A stretch of DNA of 7,562 bases from Candidatus Cryptobacteroides faecihippi (lineage in GTDB: Bacteria > Bacteroidota > Bacteroidia > Bacteroidales > UBA932), in NCBI GenBank assembly GCA_018066065.1, contig JAGHSC010000151.1:1-7562 (forward strand), read 5' to 3'. A program made the position numbers and the translations under genes. Under the pieces are notes generated by a model. That model saw only the letters and a program-made list of their open reading frames with translations. It was not told the origin of the DNA and searched no databases. How positions within the stretch are numbered: position 1 is the stretch's first letter; each line of letters begins with the position of its first letter. This document shows positions 1 to 6,702 of the stretch, in pieces.

Positions 1-174
1 CCGCATGTCGATGGCAACCTGCTGTAGGTCATGGATCTCAGCAGGCTCAAGTCCATCGGCTGGGTCATCTGCCGCGACAACCCCTCCCTGGGGAAAGTCA
101 TCCTCAGCCGCAGCGCCACCGTCGGAGTCATCGAGAAGGACCCCTGGACCCAGATCGAATACGCTGACCAGTAA
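1..174 (+). CDS. C-terminal end of an unrecognised protein, partial, with an in-frame TAG
   Basis: I do not recognise this protein. Frame 1 carries the codon bias of the downstream genes (GTC, ATC, CTC, GAC, AAG), which supports it as the real frame over the longer but low-complexity, serine-rich +2 frame. It ends at TAA 172-174. Eight codons from the window edge (P-H-V-D-G-N-L-L) lead to a TAG at 25-27, then V and an ATG at 31. From that ATG, 47 residues remain, containing the stretches LKSIGWVICRDN and EKDPWTQIEY. They look like a mixed strand-rich C-terminus, with no signal peptide or membrane segment. Either the gene continues through the TAG from outside the window, or the upstream frame ends there and 31-174 is a small separate ORF or a remnant. 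The neighbouring REP-like repeat starts 10 nt after the stop, so the mobile module sits outside this gene. Confidence 0.45.
25..27 (+). other. In-frame TAG codon inside the upstream reading frame
   Basis: Reading frame 1 from the first base gives eight sense codons, TAG, then 48 sense codons before TAA. Because the window starts only 24 bases upstream, it is not possible to tell whether this is a true stop, a nonsense mutation or a read-through codon. It is noted because a second in-frame TAG interrupts purL. Confidence 0.6.
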
Positions 175-184
175 TTCCCTATCA

Positions 185-272
185 CTCAATCACTTACACG
201 CCCGAGGTCGGGACCGGCGCACTGACCTCGGAAGCGTAGGGAGCTGACACAGAGAAAGTTAGCGGTCAGAGG
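185..272 (+). repeat. Left REP-like repeat with bulged hairpin
   Basis: This 88-nt unit aligns without gaps to the unit at 1260-1347. The core at 191-227 (37 nt) is identical in both copies, while the 3' half is diverged; by hand count about 72 of 88 positions match. The core can form a hairpin: CCGAGGTC (202-209) pairs perfectly with GACCTCGG (224-231) around a 14-nt loop. ACGC (198-201) pairs with GCGT (234-237) across a two-base bulge (AA, 232-233). A bulged stem of this kind is typical of REP elements. A second, mutually exclusive pairing is CTGACC (222-227) with GGTCAG (264-269). No T-run follows, so it does not look like an intrinsic terminator for the upstream gene. Confidence 0.8.
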
Positions 273-300
273 TACAACATCGCGCAAAAAAAGCTAACTT
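256..300 (+). repeat. 8-bp inverted repeat upstream of the transposase
   Basis: AAGTTAGC (256-263) is the exact reverse complement of GCTAACTT (293-300), separated by 29 nt that include a run of seven A. It straddles the 3' end of the left REP-like repeat and has no counterpart at the right copy. It lies 31 nt before the transposase start and could be an operator, a leader hairpin or a transposase recognition site. It could also be chance, since one 8-bp pair with a long loop is weak evidence. Confidence 0.4.
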
Positions 301-331
301 AGCCAGCGAACTTAAACTGAACTTCAAGACC

Positions 332-1249
332 ATGCGACGCATCAAGCACGTACATGGCACACTTTGCCATGTCTATCAGAGGTCCTTCCGAGGAAGGATT
401 CTCTTCTACTCGATGAAAGACTACCTCCTGTTCTTCACCATTCTCTGCACCAAGGCAGTGCGCTACCGAGTCAGGATCCTGGCCCTGAGCCTGATGCCGG
501 ACCACTTCCACATCATCGTGGAGACAGGCAGCCACACCCAGCTGGCTTCATTCATGGATGTCTTCACTTCCCTTTTCGCCAGAGAGTTCAACATCGCCAC
601 GGGCCAGGAAGGTCACATATTCAGAATCCCATTCGGGATGGCAGACAAGTTCAAGGCAAAGTCAAGGAGGAGCGCCCTGCTCTACGTGCTTAACAATCCC
701 GTGGAGAAGAAGCTGAGCCTCCGCGCAGAGCAGTACAGATGGACCTTCCTTGAATATTCAAGGAGCAAGCACCCTTTTTCCATGCCCCTCGACGTGAGCA
801 GATGCAGGAAGATCCTCAGGAATGCAGTCAAGCTGGTCGAGGGGGAGCATCAAAGAGGCAAACACCTCTCACCCAAGATGTTGGACATCCTCTTCGATGG
901 ACTGGACAGCAACGAGAGCGAGCAGCTCTGCGACCGGATAGTCTCAATCTACAATGTGATCGACTACGACAGGGCGACCTCATTCTTCGACGGCTACGAG
1001 TCAATGTGCCTGGCAGCCAGCTCGAACACCGGAAGTGAATATGAGATCCGCGAGGAGTTTACCCCTGATTCAGACACGGCATATGCGCGGCTGGAGGAAA
1101 AAGTCAGGGAGATGACATCACTCAGGAACCCAAGGGATGTAGTCAGGCTGGAAGCGGAGGTCAAGGCAAGGATTGCGACGAGCGCACTGTCCTCAGGCCT
1201 CGCCACCCCGCTCCAGGTAAAAAAGTATCTGAGGTTGCCTGACCGCTAA
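332..1249 (+). CDS. REP-associated tyrosine transposase (RAYT, IS200-like Y1 family)
   Basis: A 305-residue protein of the HUH endonuclease superfamily that would nick and join single-stranded DNA at hairpin sites. The N-terminus (CHVYQRSFRGRILFY, about 12-26) matches the usual RAYT opening. The HUH metal-binding motif is H58-F59-H60 in MPDHFHII. The likely catalytic tyrosine is Y118 in LLYVLNNPVEKK, matching the family Y-x-x-x-N-P context. The catalytic core therefore occupies roughly residues 1-130. Some 175 further residues follow, charged and mostly helical by composition, for which I recognise no domain; E. coli RAYT is only about 165 residues in all. ATG 332 is chosen because it just precedes the conserved N-terminus; there is no clear Shine-Dalgarno sequence. 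The two flanking REP-like repeats are its expected substrates. The frame is intact and all active-site residues are present, so it may still be active. It ends in TAA. Confidence 0.85.
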   Translation: MRRIKHVHGTLCHVYQRSFRGRILFYSMKDYLLFFTILCTKAVRYRVRILALSLMPDHFHIIVETGSHTQLASFMDVFTSLFAREFNIATGQEGHIFRIPFGMADKFKAKSRRSALLYVLNNPVEKKLSLRAEQYRWTFLEYSRSKHPFSMPLDVSRCRKILRNAVKLVEGEHQRGKHLSPKMLDILFDGLDSNESEQLCDRIVSIYNVIDYDRATSFFDGYESMCLAASSNTGSEYEIREEFTPDSDTAYARLEEKVREMTSLRNPRDVVRLEAEVKARIATSALSSGLATPLQVKKYLRLPDR

Positions 1250-1259
1250 AACTCCGGAG

Positions 1260-1347
1260 CTCAACCACTTACACGCCCGAGGTCGGGACCGGCGCACTGA
1301 CCGCGGGAGCGTAAGAGGCTGAGGGAGAGGGGAATACCGGTCAGGGG
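1260..1347 (+). repeat. Right REP-like repeat with bulged hairpin
   Basis: This is the second copy of the 88-nt unit, in direct orientation to the left copy, beginning 10 nt after the transposase stop. The 37-nt core at 1266-1302 is identical to 191-227. The hairpin is kept with one mismatch: CCGAGGTC (1277-1284) against GACCGCGG (1299-1306), with ACGC (1273-1276) pairing GCGT (1309-1312) across a GA bulge. The alternative pairing is one base pair longer here: CTGACCG (1297-1303) with CGGTCAG (1338-1344). It separates the transposase from the purL promoter and might also limit read-through between them, although there is no T-run. Confidence 0.8.
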
Positions 1348-1356
1348 CGGAGAGCC

Positions 1357-1387
1357 TTGTAAATCTACGGCGAAAGGGTTATATTTG
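1357..1387 (+). promoter_or_regulatory. Bacteroidota-type promoter for purL
   Basis: TATATTTG at 1380-1387 is a full match to the Bacteroidota -7 consensus TAnnTTTG. A TTG at 1357-1359 lies 20 bp upstream, where the -33 element is expected. Transcription would start at about 1391-1395, giving a short leader of roughly 20 nt before the purL ATG at 1412. It lies just downstream of the right REP-like repeat, so purL, cysS and the GH2 gene would be expressed independently of the transposase. Confidence 0.7.
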
Positions 1388-1393
1388 TAGATT
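1362..1393 (+). promoter_or_regulatory. Inverted repeat overlapping the purL promoter, possible operator
   Basis: AATCTAC (1362-1368) and GTAGATT (1387-1393) are exact reverse complements separated by 18 nt. The left arm lies in the -33/-7 spacer. The right arm shares the last G of the -7 element and reaches the predicted transcription start. That placement would suit a repressor site, but no regulator can be named and no match to a known purine operator is claimed. Confidence 0.4.
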
Positions 1394-1411
1394 CATAAAT
1401 AGAACCTACAG

Positions 1412-4400
1412 ATGGCTGATTATCGCATTTTTGTCGAAAAATACCCTGAATTCAGAGTTGAGGCTGAAAGCCTCAGAGGAGAACTCAATGAAAATCTGCA
1501 GCTCAAGCTCAAGAGCCTCAGGCTGCTGAACGTCTACGACCTCTTCGGCTTCACCCCGGAGCTTCTTGAAAAGAGCCGCTACAGCGTGTTCGGAGAGACC
1601 GTGACCGACTCTGTCACCGACTCCATCGATCTCGATGGAAAGAAATACATCGCAGTCGAGTTCCTTCCGGGACAGTTCGACCAGAGAGCAGCTTCGGCTG
1701 TGGACTGCGTCCACCTCATCGACCCTAGCGCCAAGATCAGCATCAAGAGCTCGAAGCTCCTGATCGTCGACAGCGACGCCTCGGAGGAAGTGCTCGAAAG
1801 CATCCGCCACTACTACATCAACCCGGTCGAGTCCAGGACCAAGGACCTGAGCAAGCTCACGGACACCGAGCACGCAGCAGTCAAGCCGGTTCCGGTCCTC
1901 GACGGTTTCATCGCAATGAAGCCGGAGGAGCTCAAGGACTACCGCAAGAAGATGGGACTCGCAATGAGCGAGGCCGACCTCCAGGAAGTCATCAACTACT
2001 TCACCGAGGAAGGACGCGACCCTAACGAGACCGAACTCCGCATCCTCGACACCTACTGGAGCGACCACTGCCGCCACACGACCTTCACCACCGAGCTCGA
2101 GGACCTCAACGTCGAGGACTCGTTCATCAAGGAGGACATCGACGGCACCCTGAACCTCTACCTCAAGATGCGCAAGGACCTTGGCAGGGAGCAGAAGGGA
2201 CTGAACCTCATGGACATGGCCACGATCGGCGCGCGCTACCTCCGCAAGGAAGGCAAGCTTGACGACATGGAAGTCAGCGAGGAGAACAACGCATGCAGCA
2301 TATTCATCGACGTGGACGTGGACGGAGTGACTGAGAAGTGGCTCCTCATGTTCAAGAACGAGACACATAACCACCCTACCGAGATCGAGCCTTTCGGAGG
2401 CGCGGCAACCTGCCTCGGCGGCGCGATCCGCGACCCATTGTCAGGACGTTCATATGTCTACCAGGCAATGAGAGTCACCGGCGCCGGCGACATCTACAAG
2501 CCTGTCGCCGAGACCATCCCTGGCTAGCTTCCTCAGAAGGTCATCACAAAGAAGGCCGCACATGGCTATTCCAGCTACGGAAACCAGATCGGCCTCGCAA
2601 CCACCCACGTCAGGGAAATCTACCATGACGGCTACACCGCCAAGAGACTTGAGGTCGGTGCTGTCGTGGGAGCAGTCAAGGCAGACCACGTAAGGCGCGA
2701 CAGCCCGGTTCCGGGAGACGTCGTCCTCATGTTCGGCGGACGTACCGGACGTGACGGCATCGGAGGAGCGACAGGTTCATCGAAGGAGCACACAGAGGAG
2801 TCCCTCGAATCTTGCGGAAGCGAGGTACAGAAGGGTAACGCACCTGAGGAGAGGAAGCTCGAGAGGCTTTTCAGAAGGCCTGAGGTCACTTCCCTCATCA
2901 AGAAGTCCAACGACTTCGGAGCAGGTGGAGTCAGCGTTGCGATCGGTGAGCTCACCGACGGCCTGGACATTTACCTCGACAGGGTACGCGTCAAGTACAG
3001 CGGCATGAACTCGACCGAACTTGCAATCAGCGAGTCACAGGAGAGAATGTCCGTCGTCGTCGAGGCCAAGGATGCAGAGAAGTTCAAGGAATATTGCCAC
3101 GAGGAGAACATCGAGGTCATCCATGTCGCCGATGTGACCGACACCCAGAGGATGAGGATGTTCAACAACGGCCAGCTCGTTGCCGACCTCAAGCGCAGCT
3201 TCATCGACAGCGCAGGTGCAAGGCACTACGCAAAGGCCACGATCGGAGCTGTCGACGGAACCGACCCATTCTACCGTGACGTTCCAGGCAAGTCACTCAA
3301 GGAGAAGATGTTCTCCAACATGCAGGACCCTAACGTCACCAGCCAGAAGGGACTCATCGAGATGTTCGACTCAACCATCGGACGCTCTACCGTCCTCATG
3401 CCATTCGGAGGTGAGCTCCAGACAACCGAGACCCAGGTCTCTGTCCAGAAGCTTCCTACAGACGGCTACACCGACACCGCCAGCATGATGGCATTCGGCT
3501 TCAACCCGGACCTCTGCGACTGGAGCCCTTACCATGGAGCAGCATATTCATTCATCGAGGCCTGCACCAAGATCGTCGCAGCCGGCGGTCACTGGGAGAC
3601 CATGAGATTCTCATGCCAGGAGTACTTCGAGAGGATGACATCCGACCCTAAGACCTGGGGCAAGCCTGCAGCCGCCCTCCTCGGAGCCCTCAAGATGCAG
3701 AACGAGTTCGGTCTCGCATCGATCGGAGGAAAGGATTCGATGAGCGGATCGTTCGAGACTGAGAAGGGACCTACCCATGTCCCGCCTACCCTCATAGCAT
3801 TCGGTATCACCCCTGTCAAGGCCGGCAAGGTCATCTCCCCTGAGTTCAAGTGGGAGAACGGCAGGCTCTACCTCGTCAAGCACACTCCTCTGATGAACAG
3901 GATGCCTGACACAGAGCAGCTCAAGAGGAACTGGAACTTCGTCCAGGAGAAGATCGCCGACGGCACCATCGTCTCAGCATGGTCAGTCGGATTCGGCGGC
4001 GTCGCAGAAGGCCTCTGCAAGATGAGCTTCGGCAATGCCTTCGGCTTCGACGTCAAGCTTTCCGAGGAGGAACTCTTCAGCCTCGACTACGGTACCATCA
4101 TCGTCGAGACGGATGGCTCCGCACTTGAATATCCAAATGCGGTCGAGATCGGAAAGGTCACTGACGGCGAGGACGGAAACATCCGCGTCAACGGCACTGC
4201 CATCTCCATCTTCGAGCTCATGGACTTCAACGCTTCCCTCTTCGACAAGGTCTACCCATCCACCAGTGCGGCAGACTTCGAGAGAGTGCTCCCTAAGGGA
4301 ATGGAAGGCGTCAAGCCATACAAGGCAAAGAAGGCAGACCTTGAGTACAAGGGACCTGCAGTGGACGAGGTCATCGCCTACCTGCCTGTCTTCCCTGGAA

Positions 4401-5173
4401 CCAACTGCGACTACGACACCGCCAAGGCATTCCGCAAGGCCGGTGCAACCATACGCACAAGCGTCTTCCGCAACCTCACCGACAAGGACGTCTTCGAGTC
4501 CATCGACGAGATGAAGAAGAACATCGACGAGTGCCACATCCTGATGATCTCAGGCGGCTTCTCAGCCGGTGACGAACCGGACGGAAGCGGCAAGTTCATC
4601 GCAAACGTCCTGAACAACAAGATCGTCGCCGAGGCCATCGAGGCTCTCATCGCACGCGGCGGCCTCATCCTCGGAATCTGCAACGGATTCCAGGCTCTCG
4701 TGAAATCCGGCCTCCTTCCTTACGGCCACCTCGGAATGGTCACCAAGGAGTCCCCTACCCTCTTCAGGAACGACATCAACAGGCACATCTCGCAGATGGC
4801 ATCGACCCGTGTCTCCACGACCAACTCACCTTGGCTCGCAGGCATGTCCATCGGTGACGTCTACGCAATCCCTGTCAGCCACGGCGAGGGCAAGTTCGTG
4901 GTCAGCGAGGAACTCGCACGCGAACTCTTCGCAAACGGCCAGGTCGCATTCCAGTACGTGGACCCTCTCACCGACGAGCCTACGATGGAGTCACCTTACA
5001 ACCCTAACGGATCATACTACGCCATCGAGGGCATCATCAGCAAGAACGGCCAGATCCTCGGAAAGATGGGACACAGCGAAAGGTACGAGAACAACCTGCT
5101 CCGCAACATCGAGGCAGAGCTCGAGCAGCCTCTCTTCGCAAATGCAGTAAACTATTTCAAGAAGTCAAAGTAA
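1412..5173 (+). CDS. purL: Phosphoribosylformylglycinamidine synthase (FGAM synthase), interrupted by one in-frame TAG
   Basis: This enzyme performs the fourth step of de novo purine synthesis in the cytoplasm: FGAR + ATP + glutamine gives FGAM. It is the single-chain form uniting PurS-, PurL- and PurQ-like parts, 1253 codons plus TAA, a normal family length. In order: an N-terminal PurS-like region; the linker and first synthase half with S-D-H-C-R-H (about 217-222) and E-T-H-N-H-P-T-E (from about 317); a second synthase half with F-G-A-G-G-V-S-V and G-G-K-D-S-M-S-G; and a class I glutamine amidotransferase from about residue 987, with nucleophile C1090 in GICNGFQAL and H1157/E1159 in SHGEGKF. 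Codon 372 (2525-2527) is TAG, after ETIPG and before LPQK. The frame then runs open to TAA 5171-5173. There is no credible restart: the next in-frame start-like codon is a GTG at 2666, inside the synthase domain. If the TAG terminates, the product is a 371-residue fragment without a complete active site. ATG 1412 fits the expected N-terminus and promoter spacing. Confidence 0.93.
2525..2527 (+). other. In-frame TAG codon (codon 372) in purL
   Basis: The sequence reads CCT GGC TAG CTT CCT CAG in the purL frame. Homologues as I recall them have G-K-L-P-Q here, so the ancestral codon was most likely AAG (the dominant Lys codon in this gene), one A-to-T change away. No shift of frame accompanies it, and codon bias is the same before and after. 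It may be a nonsense mutation, a consensus error or a read-through/recoded amber codon. Confidence 0.9.
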
Positions 5174-6702
5174 TGAAAAACCTGTTCCTGACAAACACGC
5201 TCACCAGACAGAAAGAGCTCTTCACACCGATCAACCCGGGGCATGTAGGAATGTACGTCTGCGGACCTACCGTCTACGGAGACGCCCATCTCGGCCACGC
5301 CAGACCGGGAGTCACCTACGATGTGCTCTTCAAGCTTCTCAAGCACCTTGGCTACAAGGTGCGCTACGTCAGGAACATCACGGACGTAGGCCACCTCGAG
5401 CACGACGCCGACGAAGGCGAGGACAAGATTGCAAAGAAGGCACGCCTCGAGCAGCTGGAGCCGATGGAGGTCGTCCAGACCTACACCCTCCGCTACCATG
5501 AGGCAATGCGCATGCTCAACGTCGCTCCTCCTTCGATCGAGCCAAGGGCATCGGGCCACATCCTCGAGCAGATCGAGGCTGTGAAGAAGATCCTCGAATC
5601 AGGCTACGCCTACGAAAGCAACGGAAGCGTCTACTTCGACGTACAGAAATACAACGCCGACCACAAGTACGGCATCCTCTCCGGACGAACCCTCGACGAC
5701 ACTCTCGAAGGCACCAGGGCCCTTGACGGCCAGGATGACAAGAGAGCCCCGTTCGACTTCGCCATCTGGAAGAAGGCTGAGCCTCAGCACATCATGAGAT
5801 GGAGGTCTCCATGGGGAGAAGGCTTCCCTGGATGGCACCTCGAGTGCTCATGCATGGGAGAGAAGTACCTCGGCCATGAGTTCGACATCCACGGTGGCGG
5901 AATGGACCTCATGTTCCCTCACCACGAGTGCGAGATTGCCCAGAATGTCGCCTCACGCGGCACACAGGGCGTCCACTACTGGGTGCACAACAACATGATC
6001 ACCATCAACGGCCAGAAGATGGGCAAGTCACTCGGCAACTTCATCACCCTGCCTGAGCTCTTCTCCGGAAACCATCCGAAGCTTGAGCAGGCCTACTCAC
6101 CGATGACGATCCGCTTCTTCATCCTCCAGGCTCACTACCGCGGCACGCTCGACTTCTCGAACGAGGCACTGCAGGCAGCCGAGAAGGGCCTCAAGAGAGT
6201 TCTCCAGGCCGCCAGGGACCTTTACGCCATGACCGGCCACAAGGCTCCGCAGCTTGCCTACGGTGAGTTCTCCGGTTCAACCGCTCCTGAGTCCTGCCCT
6301 GCAACGAATGCCGATGTCAAGAAGATCTGGGAAGGAGTCTACGACTCCCTCTGCGACGACATGAACACGCCTATCGCCCTCTCTCTCATCTTCGACGCCG
6401 TGAGGATCATCAACACAGCCAAGGAGAAGAAGCTTGATCTTTCCAAGGGCGACTGGGACACTCTCATCCAGCTGTTCGATGACATCGTCTTCGGTGTCTT
6501 CGGCCTCAAGGACGAGAACGCAGCCGAGTCCGGAAAGGGCAAGGATGTGATCGGAGGCCTGATGGCAATGGTCCTCGAGGAAAGGGCAAAGGCAAAGGCT
6601 GCCAAGGACTGGGCGACCTCGGACAAGATCCGCGACACGCTCAAGGCCCTCGGAATCTCTGTCAAGGACGGAAAGGACGGTGCTGAATGGACTTTAGAAT
6701 AA
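5173..6702 (+). CDS. cysS: Cysteinyl-tRNA synthetase
   Basis: Class I aminoacyl-tRNA synthetase that charges tRNA-Cys with cysteine using ATP; cytoplasmic and essential. The 509-residue protein shows the full set of landmarks. The Rossmann-fold N-terminus has YVCGPTVYGDAHLGH with the HIGH motif as H39-L-G-H42. The expected zinc ligands are C30, C225 (in WHLECS), H250 and E254 (in FPHHECEIAQ). The KMSKS loop is K282-M-G-K-S286 in GQKMGKSLGN. A helical anticodon-binding region follows, with a lysine- and alanine-rich C-terminus ending EWTLE. The Gly in KMGKS is, to my knowledge, usual for Bacteroidota CysS and is not a defect. It is somewhat longer than E. coli CysS (461). The ATG shares its A with the purL stop (TAATG), so translation is probably coupled to purL termination. 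If the purL TAG stops ribosomes far upstream, that coupling would be weakened. Confidence 0.97.
   Translation: MKNLFLTNTLTRQKELFTPINPGHVGMYVCGPTVYGDAHLGHARPGVTYDVLFKLLKHLGYKVRYVRNITDVGHLEHDADEGEDKIAKKARLEQLEPMEVVQTYTLRYHEAMRMLNVAPPSIEPRASGHILEQIEAVKKILESGYAYESNGSVYFDVQKYNADHKYGILSGRTLDDTLEGTRALDGQDDKRAPFDFAIWKKAEPQHIMRWRSPWGEGFPGWHLECSCMGEKYLGHEFDIHGGGMDLMFPHHECEIAQNVASRGTQGVHYWVHNNMITINGQKMGKSLGNFITLPELFSGNHPKLEQAYSPMTIRFFILQAHYRGTLDFSNEALQAAEKGLKRVLQAARDLYAMTGHKAPQLAYGEFSGSTAPESCPATNADVKKIWEGVYDSLCDDMNTPIALSLIFDAVRIINTAKEKKLDLSKGDWDTLIQLFDDIVFGVFGLKDENAAESGKGKDVIGGLMAMVLEERAKAKAAKDWATSDKIRDTLKALGISVKDGKDGAEWTLE

Larger units (their letters stand above)
185..1347 (+). mobile_element. RAYT/REP module: Y1 transposase between two direct REP-like repeats
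   Basis: A single transposase gene of the HUH/Y1 type is bracketed by two copies of an 88-nt repeat in the same orientation. The left copy ends 59 nt before the start codon and the right copy begins 10 nt after the stop codon. This is the arrangement known for REP-associated tyrosine transposases, whose non-autonomous hairpin repeats spread through intergenic regions. No target-site duplication is seen, as expected for Y1 enzymes acting on single-stranded DNA. The module lies between the end of one gene and the purL promoter and interrupts neither. Confidence 0.7.

Noticed and set aside
198..237. REP hairpin as an intrinsic terminator of the left-edge gene
   Set aside because: No T-run follows the stem in either copy, and the repeat occurs again beside the transposase, so the mobile-repeat explanation is better.
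5..247. Plus-strand frame with a Ser/Pro-rich 80-residue product
   Set aside because: Codon use is unlike the other genes, the product is low complexity, and it runs through the stop of the better frame and into the REP-like repeat.
299..535. Minus-strand open frame of 78 codons at the start of the transposase
   Set aside because: Antisense to conserved transposase sequence including the HUH motif; no independent support.
1406..2374. Long minus-strand open frame of 322 codons opposite purL
   Set aside because: It lies entirely antisense to purL, which has clear family motifs. Its Val/Leu/Asp/Glu-rich composition is the expected mirror of a strongly biased gene; no motif or start context supports it.
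3983..4537. Minus-strand open frame of 184 codons
   Set aside because: Antisense to the purL synthase/amidotransferase region, with composition explained by codon bias of the real gene.
2666..5173. Separate gene starting at GTG 2666 after the purL TAG
   Set aside because: It is in the same frame as upstream purL, the GTG is inside a conserved domain, the codons from 2528 to 2665 are already homologous to PurL, and there is no ribosome-binding or promoter signal.
6016..6030. KMGKS in place of KMSKS in CysS as a possible active-site defect
   Set aside because: The Gly variant is, to my knowledge, normal in Bacteroidota CysS, and all other motif and zinc residues are present.
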